Shown here in pieces: positions 18,420 to 27,586 of a stretch of 64,000 bases of DNA; within the stretch, counting starts at the first letter, position 1; each line of letters starts with the position of its first letter. Source of the DNA: Paraglaciecola arctica BSs20135 (lineage in GTDB: Bacteria; Pseudomonadota; Gammaproteobacteria; Enterobacterales; Alteromonadaceae); assembly GCF_000314995.1 (NCBI RefSeq), contig NZ_BAEO01000007.1:62001-126000 (forward strand). Direction: 5' to 3'. The position numbers and the translations under genes were made by a program. A model generated the notes under the pieces. That model was not told the origin of the DNA. It was given only the letters and a program-made list of their open reading frames with translations, and did no database searches.

Positions 18420-19584
18420 ACTTACACCTAAGCCTAGTCGATTGTTTAAGTTAGGTTTGTTAGTTAATCCTTACGCAGGAATTGGCGGCGCACTCGCACT
18501 TAAGGGTAGCGATGGTGTTGAAATCCGCGAAAAAGCCTTAGCCATGGGAGCAGAAAAAAAAGCCCTAGATAAAACTCGTATAGCCCTTGAACATATAGTG
18601 TCTATCAAAGATCAAGTGCAGCTGTATGTTGCATCAGGTGATATGGGCGAAGTCTTAGCGAAGGAAATGGGCTTTAGTTATAGTCTGGTGTATCAGCCAA
18701 CAAACACACAAACAGAAAGTCATGATTCAGAGGCTACTGCACAAGCCTTACTTGCTCAACAAGTCGATTTAATCCTCTTTGCTGGTGGTGACGGCACGGC
18801 CCGTAATGTCTGTCAGGTGGTTGGCAGCTCAGTGCCGGTTCTGGGTGTGCCAGCAGGCTGTAAAATTCATTCAGCTGTTTATGCTATTACGCCAGCTGCA
18901 GCAGGTAGAGTCTTAAAACAAGTGATAAATGGTGAAATTGTTAGTGTTAGTGACGCACAAGTCATGGACATTGATGAAGCTTTGTTTAGACAAGGTAAAG
19001 TTAATGCCCGTCAATTCGGTGAAATGCAAGTGCCTACTGAACTGAGATACATTCAAGCCGTTAAAATGGGTGGTAAAGAGTCGGATGAATTAGTCTTGGC
19101 AGATATAGCTGCACATATTATTGAAATCATCGAGGATAACCCTGAACAGATATTTGTAATGGGCTCAGGCTCTACTGTTGATTTTATCATGCAAGAACTA
19201 GGCATCAAAAATACCTTGTTAGGTGTCGATGTGATCCAAAATAAACAACTGATTGCCAGTGATGTAACCGCTAAAGAGTTATTGGCACTGACCACCAATA
19301 AAAGCTGCAAGTTGGTGCTGACGTTAATTGGTGGACAAGGGCATATAATAGGCCGCGGCAATCAGCAACTCAGCGCTGATTTTCTAAAGAAACTAGGTAA
19401 AGATAATATTTTGTTAGTCGCCACTAAAACTAAAATCAGTCATTTGTCTGGTCGCGCTCTGATTGTAGATTCTGGCGATCTAACTGTAGATCAGCAATTG
19501 TCAGGATTAATCAGCATTATCACCGGTTACCATGATCAAGTGTTATACCCCATAGCCAATTTACAATCCAAGGATCCAGTATGA
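18403..19584 (+). CDS. ATP-NAD kinase-like protein
   Basis: A 393-residue protein of the ATP-NAD/AcoX kinase superfamily. The nucleotide-binding motif G-G-D-G-T-A-R-N-V is near residue 125, followed by V-L-G-V-P-A-G-C-K-I. It begins V-N-P-Y-A-G-I-G-G, another family hallmark. It is longer than the housekeeping NAD kinase and of the separate AcoX-like class whose substrate is not settled. It overlaps epmC by 17 bases and yfcL by 4 bases, so the three are co-transcribed and probably translationally coupled. Confidence 0.85.
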   Translation: MLHQPKLTPKPSRLFKLGLLVNPYAGIGGALALKGSDGVEIREKALAMGAEKKALDKTRIALEHIVSIKDQVQLYVASGDMGEVLAKEMGFSYSLVYQPTNTQTESHDSEATAQALLAQQVDLILFAGGDGTARNVCQVVGSSVPVLGVPAGCKIHSAVYAITPAAAGRVLKQVINGEIVSVSDAQVMDIDEALFRQGKVNARQFGEMQVPTELRYIQAVKMGGKESDELVLADIAAHIIEIIEDNPEQIFVMGSGSTVDFIMQELGIKNTLLGVDVIQNKQLIASDVTAKELLALTTNKSCKLVLTLIGGQGHIIGRGNQQLSADFLKKLGKDNILLVATKTKISHLSGRALIVDSGDLTVDQQLSGLISIITGYHDQVLYPIANLQSKDPV

Positions 19585-19874
19585 CATCATCTAATCAACA
19601 ACCCAACGAACTCACATCTTTTATCCAAAAAACCGAAGAGTATTTAGATCAGGTAGTTGGACACGGAAATGATCAAGAATTATTTATTGCCAGCTATCTG
19701 CAGGGACACTTTGCTGTAGCTGCGGGTAAAAGCCAAGTTTTGCATATGACACAAATAGAACAATTAGCTGAGTTAATGAATACAAGTTTAGTGGCGGCTT
19801 TTGATAATAATGAGTTAGCCGCTGATGATCAGCAACAAGTGTTAAGTTTATGGCAAAAGCTTCTCGCTAGTTAA
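19581..19874 (+). CDS. yfcL: YfcL-family protein
   Basis: A 97-residue acidic cytoplasmic protein, helical throughout, resembling E. coli YfcL in length, in the central A-S-Y-L-Q-G-H-F-A-V-A segment and in position next to epmC and mnmC. Function unknown. Its ATG overlaps the stop of the kinase-like gene by 4 bases (ATGA). Confidence 0.8.
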   Translation: MTSSNQQPNELTSFIQKTEEYLDQVVGHGNDQELFIASYLQGHFAVAAGKSQVLHMTQIEQLAELMNTSLVAAFDNNELAADDQQQVLSLWQKLLAS

Positions 19875-19912
19875 CTGGAATTGGGGCTAGTTCACCCAAA
19901 AAACATTAAGCT

Positions 19913-20572
19913 TCATTGCCTGAATAACGTAATGGGTAGCGTATTCCCCTCTGCATACATATAGCCGTTTAATACATTGCCTTGTGAGCCAATAGTTAAC
20001 TCAGCCTCAATTTGTAAACTCATTACAAATAAATAAGGTTCTACCCAGTTTAATAACACATTTGTGCCTTGAACAACGCCACTGCCGTTACCAACGTTGT
20101 TACCGTAACTGTCATATTCCTGTAAAAATACTTCATTGCCATTTTGCTCAAATACAAAAACATAAGTGCCCACTTGATTGGAATAGTTCCAGCGACCATT
20201 AATATTGCTGGTGATATTGTGTTGGGTATAATTATTTCCATTGATAGTTTCTGCAAAAGTGTCAGCTTGGTTGTTTTTTGCCCTAAGTGCCGCTAATTCT
20301 TGTTCGGCTAAGAGTTTTTGTTTTTCTTGATTAATGCGTAAATCATCAAGCTCTTTTTGGCGTTTTAATGCTTGAAGTTGCTTTTGGTGATCTTGCTCGG
20401 ATAGATTGCCCACTAGTTTTGCGGCAGGTTTGGGTCCATTGTTGAAATTAAACCCTCCAGTTGCCGCATATAACCCCGTTACTGCAATGATTAATGAGGT
20501 AATGGCGGTAATTACACCAGTAAAGGTTTGAAAAAACGACTTTTGGGGTTCGCTCATAACAAGTAGATCCAT
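19913..20572 (-). CDS. Membrane-anchored coiled-coil protein of unknown function
   Basis: A 219-residue protein with one membrane helix near residues 17-40, a charged coiled coil rich in Gln, Lys and Glu at about 55-100, and a C-terminal beta-rich domain of about 100 residues (N-G-R-W-N-Y-S pattern, many Asn and Gly) that looks like a lipocalin- or beta-barrel-type fold. I do not recognise a family. A second Met at 20557 is an equally possible start; neither has a clear ribosome-binding site. It lies between yfcL (convergent) and mnmC. Confidence 0.65.
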   Translation of the reverse strand: MDLLVMSEPQKSFFQTFTGVITAITSLIIAVTGLYAATGGFNFNNGPKPAAKLVGNLSEQDHQKQLQALKRQKELDDLRINQEKQKLLAEQELAALRAKNNQADTFAETINGNNYTQHNITSNINGRWNYSNQVGTYVFVFEQNGNEVFLQEYDSYGNNVGNGSGVVQGTNVLLNWVEPYLFVMSLQIEAELTIGSQGNVLNGYMYAEGNTLPITLFRQ

Positions 20573-20652
20573 TATCAGAGGTGGTTTATCAGTATTCTCT
20601 GATTAAAAAGTATAGACCCAAGTTCGAAAACTGAAAATGTCTGCTGCAAATA

Positions 20653-22644
20653 TCATCCCTGTCTGCGAATAAGCCCCCTGACCAAAAATCGATTGGGGTT
20701 TAAAGCATCTAACAACTGGTTGGCTAACGGCAATGGTTCGTCCAATATCTGGCTTACTAATATTTCGGCGCAAAGCGGCGCAGTGGTTAACCCTCTAGAG
20801 CCTAAACCACAGAGCATAAATAAGTTAGTGTGGTTAATAGGTTGCGGGTAATGTTTGGCAGGCAAAGCTTTATACAAGTCATGATATTTCTGTGTTTGTA
20901 TACTGCTTTCAGGTACCGCTCCCACCATAGGCAAATGGTCAGGTGTGCTGCATCGTATTGCGGCTCGACCCTTAGTTGTGGCTTGTATATCATGAATCCA
21001 GTCACATTTTGTCAGGGCTTGCTGATGCATAGCTAGATTAGTGTGTTGTTCTGTTAATCGATAATCACAGCTTTTATCATCCTTAATATAAGTTGAACCC
21101 AAAGCGTGAGATCCTTGCCATGCTGGGGTTAAATAACCTTTATGGCATAACACTGTTGCTAGGTCGGCTAGCTGGTTTTGACTGTTAATGTTTTCTACTT
21201 GACCTCTGACTAAACGAAAAGGCAACTGCGACATCTGCTCACAGTCAGCGCTATCGCTACCCGTTGCCATGATCACAATATCAGCATCTGTGTGGCCACC
21301 ATCTTGCCAATTAAGTTGCCAAGCGCCATTGAACCGCTCTAAAGACGTTAACTGTTTATTCGTTTCTACCTTTGAGTCTGCCGCTTTGACCAGCCCCGAC
21401 ACCAACTCAGGTAAGTTAATCCAGCCACCTTGTGGAATATATAAACCCGGATAGGGTAAATCCAAGTTGGCCAGTGTGGTGGCTTGTTTTGCGTCAATCC
21501 AATGTACCAAAGACTCTGGCCATGTTTGGTTGTTGATCAATTTATGATAACGGCTGGCCACTTTGTCATTAAAGGCTAGCTGGATAGTGCCGCACCACTG
21601 ATGACTATAATGGATCCCTTGATTGAATAACTGTTTATAGAGCTTGCTAGCATAATTGAATGCCAAGGCATGAATTTGACTGGCATGTCCTGCTTCTGCA
21701 TTAAGCTGCGGGTAAAAACCGCCTTGAGCATTACCTGAGGCCCCCTGGGCTAGATCGTCGTCTTGGCAATAAAGTGTGGCTTGTAAACCTCTTTTACTTA
21801 GGGCATAGGCACAATTTGCTCCCGCAAGACCACCACCAATAATGGCAATTTTTGGTGTTTTATTCATGGTGGCGGGTATACGAGTAAAATAGGGGAGGCG
21901 ACTTAGGTTTTCTGCGGACTTATCAATTGACCCCGCTAACATATCCCGCTTGCGTCCATGGCCTGGTTGTTTTTCTACTGTAAACCCAGCTTCTCTTAAG
22001 CCGCGTTTAACATGGCCTGCTGCGGTGAAAGTCGCAAAGTGACATTGATCTTTGGCAAGTAACGCCATGTTCTCAAATAAACTTTGGGTCCACATTTCAG
22101 GGTTTTTACTAGGCGCAAAGCCATCAAGAAACCAAGTGTCGACTAAACCTTGAGGTTTGTTTTCTATTTTAGGTAAAACATTGTGCACATCGCCTAACCA
22201 CAAGTCTAAAATTACCTTGCCGCCAAGAAAGCTAAGGCGGTGACATCCCTCCACTGGGATCGGGTATTGCTCAAGCAAAGGTTGCGAATATTGCTCTAAC
22301 TGCGGGTACAGGGATAGCGCTTGAGCTAGATCTACATGGCTGATTGGAAATTTTTCGATAGAAATAAAATGTAATCTAAAAGCTGGGTTGCCAACTTGTT
22401 GCATAAACTTTTCGAAGTACAATATAGTGACTAAGACGTTGAGACCTGTACCAAATCCAGTTTCCGCGATTGTAAATAGTGGCTCTGAGTACTCTTTCCA
22501 ACGTTCTAACAATTTATTGTTTTTAACAAACACGTGGGTAGTTTCATCAATGCCTTGGGCATCAGAAAAGTATAAATCTTCAAATTCCGTGGCATAAGGG
22601 GTGCCATTTTCATTGAATCGAATGTTTGCATTAGTAATAGTCAA
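20653..22644 (-). CDS. mnmC: Bifunctional tRNA mnm5s2U biosynthesis protein MnmC
   Basis: MnmC completes mnm5s2U at the tRNA wobble position. The 663-residue protein has both halves. The N-terminal SAM-dependent methyltransferase (residues 1-245) has A-E-T-G-F-G-T-G-L-N near 60 and D-x-W-F-L-D-G-F-A-P-x-K-N-P near 170. The C-terminal FAD-dependent oxidase (about 265-663) has the dinucleotide fold I-I-G-G-G-L-A-G-A-N near 268 and G-S-R-G-L-T near 625. Length is as expected. It is divergent from fabB, as in related genomes. Confidence 0.95.
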   Translation of the reverse strand: MTITNANIRFNENGTPYATEFEDLYFSDAQGIDETTHVFVKNNKLLERWKEYSEPLFTIAETGFGTGLNVLVTILYFEKFMQQVGNPAFRLHFISIEKFPISHVDLAQALSLYPQLEQYSQPLLEQYPIPVEGCHRLSFLGGKVILDLWLGDVHNVLPKIENKPQGLVDTWFLDGFAPSKNPEMWTQSLFENMALLAKDQCHFATFTAAGHVKRGLREAGFTVEKQPGHGRKRDMLAGSIDKSAENLSRLPYFTRIPATMNKTPKIAIIGGGLAGANCAYALSKRGLQATLYCQDDDLAQGASGNAQGGFYPQLNAEAGHASQIHALAFNYASKLYKQLFNQGIHYSHQWCGTIQLAFNDKVASRYHKLINNQTWPESLVHWIDAKQATTLANLDLPYPGLYIPQGGWINLPELVSGLVKAADSKVETNKQLTSLERFNGAWQLNWQDGGHTDADIVIMATGSDSADCEQMSQLPFRLVRGQVENINSQNQLADLATVLCHKGYLTPAWQGSHALGSTYIKDDKSCDYRLTEQHTNLAMHQQALTKCDWIHDIQATTKGRAAIRCSTPDHLPMVGAVPESSIQTQKYHDLYKALPAKHYPQPINHTNLFMLCGLGSRGLTTAPLCAEILVSQILDEPLPLANQLLDALNPNRFLVRGLIRRQG

Positions 22645-22748
22645 ATTTAAAAAGCTCTAAATTGTTGTGTTTGAAACCAAGGTGATTATACATATTCTTT
22701 TTCATTTCAATCGCAGTTATAATTTGCAAGCATAAGATTTTATATTTA

Positions 22749-22766
22749 AGCTAACACGTGTACGCT
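22749..22766. promoter_or_regulatory. FabR-like operator upstream of fabB
   Basis: The 18-base near-palindrome AGCTAACACGTGTACGCT closely resembles the FabR operator type (AGCGTACA-N-TGTACGCT), which represses unsaturated fatty acid genes in gammaproteobacteria. It lies 65 bases before the fabB start. FabR control of fabB is established in E. coli; here it is inferred from the site only. Confidence 0.7.
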
Positions 22767-22831
22767 GAAAGCAGACCAGTTGGCTGAGTAAATTCATTAG
22801 AATATGGCAAATTTTTCCTGAAGGGTTAATC

Positions 22832-24046
22832 ATGAGAAGAGCGGTAATTACTGGACTAGGTATAGTATCCAGTATTGGAAACAATAAAGATGAAGTCACA
22901 ACCTCTCTAAGAGAAGGTCGTTCGGGTATTACTTTTTCGGAAGAATTTGAGCAAGCGGGTATGCGCAGCCAAATTTGGGGCAAAGTAGATTTAGATATTA
23001 AAGATCATATTGACCGTAAAATATTACGCTTTATGGGCGAAGCGGCAGGTTATGCTTATATCGCGATGCAACAAGCCATTGATGATTCTGGCTTGAGCGA
23101 TGATATGGTGTCAAACGTAAGAACAGGTATTATTGCCGGTTCTGGCGGTGCATCATCAAAAAACCAAGTCGAAGCCATCGATATTTTGCGTGAAAAAGGC
23201 GTTAAACGTATTGGGCCATATATGGTCACCCGTTGTATGGGCAGCACAGTCTCAGCTTGCCTTGCCACACCGTTTAAAATAAAAGGTGTGAACTATTCAA
23301 TTAGTTCGGCCTGTTCAACTAGCGCCCATTGTATTGGAAATGCATTAGAGCAAATTCAATTAGGCAAACAAGATATTGTTTTTGCTGGTGGTGGTGAAGA
23401 ATTACATTACACTTTATCTGCTGAATTTGATGCTATGGGTGCCATGTCAACTAAGTACAACGACGATCCAACAAAAGCATCCCGTACCTATGATACAGAT
23501 CGTGATGGATTTGTTGGTGCTGGCGGTGGTGGCATGGTGGTAGTTGAAGAGCTTGAACATGCTTTAGCTCGTGGTGCCAAAATTTATGCTGAAATTGTGG
23601 GTTATGGCGCTACGTCAGACGGTGCAGATATGGTGGCTCCATCTGGTGAAGGTGCGGTACGTTGTATGCAACAAGCTATGCAAGGTTTAGATAAACCAAT
23701 CGATTATATCAATACTCACGGTACTTCTACCCCAGTAGGCGATGTAAAAGAGCTATGGGCAATTCGTGAAGTCTTTGGTGATACAACGCCACCACTTAGC
23801 GCAACTAAAGCCATGACAGGTCATGCGCTTGGAGCCGCGGGTGTTAACGAAGCCATTTACAGTATTTTGATGATGGAAAACGACTTTATCGCACCATCAA
23901 TCAATATTGAAAATTTAGATGAACAAGCCAAAGGTATGGACGTGGTCACTACCACTCGTGAGAGTAAATTAACCACAGTCATGTCAAATAGTTTTGGTTT
24001 TGGTGGCACCAACGCCACTTTGGTGATGCAAAAGTATCAAGGGTAA
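22832..24046 (+). CDS. fabB: 3-oxoacyl-[acyl-carrier-protein] synthase I
   Basis: FabB condenses malonyl-ACP with acyl-ACP and is required for unsaturated fatty acid synthesis. The 404-residue protein shows the KAS catalytic set: Cys in S-S-A-C-S-T-S-A-H near residue 163, His in N-T-H-G-T-S-T-P near 298, Lys-His in [13 protein letters not shown] near 330, and the C-terminal [10 protein letters not shown]. The N-terminus ([13 protein letters not shown]) is FabB-specific rather than FabF-like. AAGGG precedes the ATG at good spacing; FabR-like operator upstream and terminator downstream. Confidence 0.97.
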   Translation: MRRAVITGLGIVSSIGNNKDEVTTSLREGRSGITFSEEFEQAGMRSQIWGKVDLDIKDHIDRKILRFMGEAAGYAYIAMQQAIDDSGLSDDMVSNVRTGIIAGSGGASSKNQVEAIDILREKGVKRIGPYMVTRCMGSTVSACLATPFKIKGVNYSISSACSTSAHCIGNALEQIQLGKQDIVFAGGGEELHYTLSAEFDAMGAMSTKYNDDPTKASRTYDTDRDGFVGAGGGGMVVVEELEHALARGAKIYAEIVGYGATSDGADMVAPSGEGAVRCMQQAMQGLDKPIDYINTHGTSTPVGDVKELWAIREVFGDTTPPLSATKAMTGHALGAAGVNEAIYSILMMENDFIAPSINIENLDEQAKGMDVVTTTRESKLTTVMSNSFGFGGTNATLVMQKYQG

Positions 24047-24093
24047 CTAGTCACCCTAATCTTAGTATTCACAAAACCTATGTTTGATAACAA

Positions 24094-24124
24094 TGTCGCT
24101 CACTAAAATGAGTGGCATTTTTTT
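24094..24124 (+). terminator. Rho-independent terminator of fabB
   Basis: A 9-base stem with two G-U pairs (24094-24102 with 24109-24117), 6-base loop and seven T, about 50 bases after the fabB stop. Confidence 0.8.
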
Positions 24125-24259
24125 GAGTTTGTTATCCCGAGTTTAGGTTTATTAGCCTTAAAAACGCCGCTTTGTTGTTTTTATAAGCAGTCAGAAGCAT
24201 TTTAGTAAACTAAGCTTGCGTAGTTGCTCCATAGCCGCTATCTTGCCGCTCGAATCGGA

Positions 24260-24336
<77 letters not shown>

Positions 24337-24380
24337 ACCGATTCTTCAAAAGTATCAGCATATTTCTCAGAATATTCTAA

Positions 24381-24630
24381 GCCCTCGGGCTAGCTCTTAT
24401 TATCCGCGAAAGGTCGTAGGTTCAAATCCTGCTCCCGGAACCAACCGATTCTTCTGTATTTTCAAAAATTCAAAAAATATTCGCCTTAGGCTCCCCTTTA
24501 TAATCCGCGAAAGGTCATAGATTCAAATCTTGCTGCCGCAACCAGCCTATTCTTCAAGTTCGATAATAAAGTCGCCCTCGGGCTCATTCTTATTATCCAC
24601 GAAAGGTCGTAGGTTCAAATCCTGCTGCGG
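24381..24630 (+). repeat. Three decayed copies of the tRNA-fMet 3' half
   Basis: Downstream of the tRNA, the block running from the variable loop to the acceptor 3' end recurs at about 24406-24453, 24504-24554 and 24599-24630, each about 30-48 bases long and spaced about 95 bases apart. Each is preceded by a segment like CCTCGGGCT then CTTATTATCC, which looks like a degenerate anticodon arm. Copies have lost pairing in the acceptor and lack the 5' half, so they are not functional tRNAs. A further copy lies at 30845-30880. Confidence 0.85.
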
Positions 24631-24900
24631 CTAGCTAATGCTCTTATAATTATTCCCTTCTGTCCTCAGCTATTAAAGATGGCTTAAAAATTGCCCTATA
24701 TATTTGACCCTAATGCATTCTAACTGGTTGTCTTAATTTACGTTTGCGTTTGTTTGCTAAAGGACTAAGGGATATGTAGTCCTATCCATAGTCGTAAAAA
24801 TGATGCTTGTTATTGAGGATTGTTAGGATCTTGGGCACGTATTTTCCATTGAGTAGGGCAAAACGGCAAAAAAGTGCCGTCTCTTTTTTAAGGACAAAAG

Positions 24901-25926
24901 ATGATCAACAACATTCAATTTAGCGAAAAGTCACATAATCTACTCAGCCTTAGGCAACTCAGCAATGATGAGATACAACAATTCTCTGACATACTGAGCG
25001 AAGCCAAAAACCAGCAAGGCTCAGCAAAAGACACCTTACTCGCCATGACTGCCAATGAACTGGCGTTAGTGCAAAAAGCGAACTCGTTAGCACACAGCAT
25101 AAACGTAACAAGCCTTTCTGAAGAAGGTGCCACCAATCTGTTAAGTCAGCCAGACCACTCCGATAAGGTTGATTTAAATAACGATGGGATTGTAGAGGTT
25201 GGTGCCGCGAAAACGCTTATTTTTCCTCCCGTAAATGCTCCCGCACATGTTAAATCTGCCTGGGAAAGTGCCACTTCCGACATGAGTGAATCGAATAAAA
25301 TGATGCTCGAGTTAAGAATGCACATGGCCGTTTTTGGGGTTAACATCGAAGGAGTGGAAGGCAAACAAGCTCTCAGCCCATACCAGCAATGGAGCGAGCA
25401 AGGCATTGAAAAATTATTCAAAGACCTAAGTGGTAATCTTGAATTTAGAGTCAATATGGAAGGATGGACAGATCATAATCTGATGTTAAAAGGTTTTTAT
25501 GATCGTTTTGGATCTGCCCTTAAGCAACCCTCGACCTCTGTTATATCAAGCACACAATCTGCAGCTAACTCCACGAGTAACACTACTCAGTCTGAACTCA
25601 TGAGTGATCAGGAAAAACAGGTTGTCGAAGATGAAAGCAACTCAACCTATTCTCAGATGATGCAACTTTTACTCGACGCCCGTATGGGCATTGACCGTAA
25701 AAAACTGGAAGAAATAGAAGAAAAAATCAAAGCCGTTGAAAATAATCCCAATTTGGACAGTAAGCAAAAAAAGCAATTAATTAAGGCTTTACAACAGCAA
25801 AAAGAAATCATACTCGAAGAAGCTGAAAAGCGCACAGTAGAAAACGAAAAACGAAAATCGTTGATATCAAATAATGTTAATTTACTTGAACGTTTAGAGG
25901 AACAGCAATTGAAAGGCGTGGGTTAG
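24901..25926 (+). CDS. Hypothetical protein with EF-hand-like loop and C-terminal coiled coil
   Basis: A 341-residue protein without signal peptide. Residues about 88-103 contain a calcium-loop-like D-L-N-N-D-G-I-V-E-V. A Ser/Thr/Asn-rich linker follows around residues 200-230, and the last 90 residues are a charged coiled coil (repeated E/K with Q). The family is not known to me. The ATG has AAGGA six bases upstream. It stands alone after the tRNA repeats. The linker and coiled coil suggest an assembly or scaffold role, but this is inference. Confidence 0.7.
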   Translation: MINNIQFSEKSHNLLSLRQLSNDEIQQFSDILSEAKNQQGSAKDTLLAMTANELALVQKANSLAHSINVTSLSEEGATNLLSQPDHSDKVDLNNDGIVEVGAAKTLIFPPVNAPAHVKSAWESATSDMSESNKMMLELRMHMAVFGVNIEGVEGKQALSPYQQWSEQGIEKLFKDLSGNLEFRVNMEGWTDHNLMLKGFYDRFGSALKQPSTSVISSTQSAANSTSNTTQSELMSDQEKQVVEDESNSTYSQMMQLLLDARMGIDRKKLEEIEEKIKAVENNPNLDSKQKKQLIKALQQQKEIILEEAEKRTVENEKRKSLISNNVNLLERLEEQQLKGVG

Positions 25927-25949
25927 TAAACTAGTTCTCAGCAGCGTAT

Positions 25950-26040
25950 AAAAAGTACGCTTCGCGCCATCGCGGAGTAAGCAACGGCCTTACAATTAAA
26001 ACATGGGTTGCACGCACTGAAATACCCTGCGGTGGCCGTT
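25950..26040. repeat. Fragment of the island-type short repeat
   Basis: The segment near 25950-25970 contains ACGCTTCGCGCCATCG, the core of a repeat that recurs at 30490, 33428, 34507, 34623 and, in inverse, at 41140 and 43040. The rest (GGCCTTA and TGGCCGTTTG segments) is not repeated elsewhere in the window. Confidence 0.55.
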
Positions 26041-26053
26041 TGATTAGTACACC

Positions 26054-26686
26054 TTATTGCAGCAACCAGACGGCTTCATTACCAGGCGTTTGGCCTTTTA
26101 TTCCTCCCGTGACGTTTTTACGCTCAATGAATTTTATGGCGTAATCCGGACTATAATATTGCTGTATATTTTCATGTTTTATTGAAAAAGGAGGCCCCGC
26201 CATAACACTTTGGTCATATTCAAAACAAATCAAGAGTTGTGGCGCTTTATTCGTAATTTCTATCAAGTGATGCGTATATTTATTTCTTAGTTCTACAGGT
26301 AAGGCTACTAAAGCAGCTCTATCATATATGGCATCGACTGAGCCAATAATATCCGTAGACAAATTGAAAATGTCGCCAACAAATATATCCAAATTTACCG
26401 CCTGATAATGGTCAAATTTTCCATTTTTTGAAACGTTTGGTTCAATACCAAGGTTTTTAAATAATTCCTGCACCGCAAACTGGCTTAATTCAGCTCCTAC
26501 AACTTGGTACCCTTTTGACAGCAACCAGGCTATATCCAAGGTTTTACCGCACAAGGGTATAAATACACGGCTACTTATCGCCAAATTTAGTAGTGAAACG
26601 TGCTTTTTTAGTAAAGGGTTGCCGTCATTTTCATGAAAAGCAATATCATTATCTGCCCATTTTTGGTGCCAATAGCTTTCTTTCAT
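26054..26686 (-). CDS. tpm: Thiopurine S-methyltransferase family protein
   Basis: A SAM-dependent methyltransferase of 210 residues from the ATG at 26686, which has AGGA about 7 bases upstream. An earlier in-frame start at 26788 would overlap the promoter and the divergent merR gene and is rejected. Typical TPMT features: N-terminal W-H-Q-K-W and D-I-A-F-H near residue 5-16, R-V-F-I-P-L-C-G-K-T-L-D (SAM loop) near 40-51, G-A-E-L-S, and D-A-I-Y-D-R-A-A-L-V-A-L-P near 120. Bacterial TPMT detoxifies selenium and tellurium oxyanions by methylation. Divergent from a MerR regulator with a 19-bp-spacer promoter between them. Confidence 0.9.
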   Translation of the reverse strand: MKESYWHQKWADNDIAFHENDGNPLLKKHVSLLNLAISSRVFIPLCGKTLDIAWLLSKGYQVVGAELSQFAVQELFKNLGIEPNVSKNGKFDHYQAVNLDIFVGDIFNLSTDIIGSVDAIYDRAALVALPVELRNKYTHHLIEITNKAPQLLICFEYDQSVMAGPPFSIKHENIQQYYSPDYAIKFIERKNVTGGIKGQTPGNEAVWLLQ

Positions 26687-26714
26687 TTTCGTTCCTAATG
26701 TGTGAAGGGCAGGT

Positions 26715-26746
26715 ATAATACAACTTAAAGTTGACTTGAGGTCAAC
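26715..26746 (-). promoter_or_regulatory. MerR-type promoter/operator (19-bp spacer) driving tpm
   Basis: On the minus strand, a -35 TTGACC (26745-26740) and a -10 TATTAT (26720-26715) are separated by exactly 19 bases, the over-long spacer that MerR proteins correct by twisting DNA. The spacer region carries an imperfect dyad, CCTCAAGT-CA-ACTTTAAG (26741-26724), similar to operators of SoxR/CueR-type regulators. Two perfect short palindromes overlap it: 26721-26733 and 26730-26746. The tpm start is about 29 bases after the -10. Confidence 0.8.
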
Positions 26747-26766
26747 AGGTAATTTAGGAAGCAAAA

Positions 26767-27177
26767 ATGGATATAGGTGAAGTATCAAAGATCACAAATT
26801 TACCGCCTTCAACATTACGGTATTATGAAGATAAAGGTCTAATAAAATCAGTTGGTCGCGTTGGTTTGCGACGATTCTTTGATAGCCATGTATTAGATCA
26901 ACTTTCCTTAATTTCTTTAGGACGCAAAGTTGGTTTTTCCCTCGATGAAATTGCAACTGTGTTTACCGCCAATGGTCCTGAAATTAATAGAGAGATGCTG
27001 TCGCAAAAGGCTGATGAGTTAGATAAAAAAATTGCCGAGTTATTGTCTATGCGAGATGGGCTTCGGCATGCGGCTGCGTGTGATTCAGCTAGTCATTTCA
27101 CATGCCCCAAATTTTTACGGATACTAAATGTTGCAGGTAAAAATAGGTTTAGAGCAAAGAATAAACTTAATCGCTGA
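26767..27177 (+). CDS. MerR-family transcriptional regulator
   Basis: A 136-residue MerR protein. The N-terminal winged helix carries the signature L-P-P-S-T-L-R-Y-Y-E-D-K-G-L-I (residues 12-26) and R-R-F-F-D-S-H-V near 35-42, then the dimerisation helix (residues 75-105). The C-terminal part has C-D-S and F-T-C-P segments; these Cys could bind metal or sense thiol-reactive compounds, but the spacing is not that of known metal sensors. It is divergent from tpm and is the likely activator of the promoter between them. Confidence 0.9.
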   Translation: MDIGEVSKITNLPPSTLRYYEDKGLIKSVGRVGLRRFFDSHVLDQLSLISLGRKVGFSLDEIATVFTANGPEINREMLSQKADELDKKIAELLSMRDGLRHAAACDSASHFTCPKFLRILNVAGKNRFRAKNKLNR

Positions 27178-27586
27178 AATGAAATAATTGATATTAGAAA
27201 AAGGGCAGAACACACTTTAACGATTAATTACCCGTCCCATTCGAAATACATTTTGACTTTGTAGCCGACATAATTAGTGCCAGTTAAATAGTCATTTTTA
27301 TCATACTTAGTTTCTCGACAATCAACCCTGCATTGCTCTACTTGCTGCGGTCGCTTGTCGGACTTTTCTGCTGCTCGAAACTAGTCACAATGCTGAAAAT
27401 GAAACTGATTTTTTGCTGTTACTAAGGAACTGTAATTAAGGGTGTCTATGTAATTGCAATTAAGGGTGTCTATGTAATTGCAAATTTCTTTCGCCAAAAA
27501 CAAAAATGCCGTTCACCTTAGGTGAACGGCATTAGCTTTAATAAGCGGCTTATCTAAGTGGATTAGAAAAGCGTATTAAAAGCAGC
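27178..27586. other. Intergenic region with a perfect tandem duplication and a terminator
   Basis: About 410 bases without a gene. A 24-base unit (starts AATTAAGGGTGTC, ends GTAATTGC) is present twice in perfect tandem at 27434-27457 and 27458-27481. The TonB-receptor terminator is at 27506-27533. No promoter or RNA gene was recognised. Confidence 0.7.
27506..27533 (-). terminator. Terminator of the TonB-dependent receptor gene
   Basis: A near-ideal hairpin: AATGCCGTTCACC (27506-27518 region), 3-base loop, and its exact complement at 27521-27533. On the minus strand it runs into TTTTTG. It lies about 55 bases beyond the receptor stop. Confidence 0.88.

Noticed and set aside
24403-24630. Further tRNA genes
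   Set aside because: Only the 3' half of tRNA-fMet is present in each copy; there is no 5' half or acceptor pairing.
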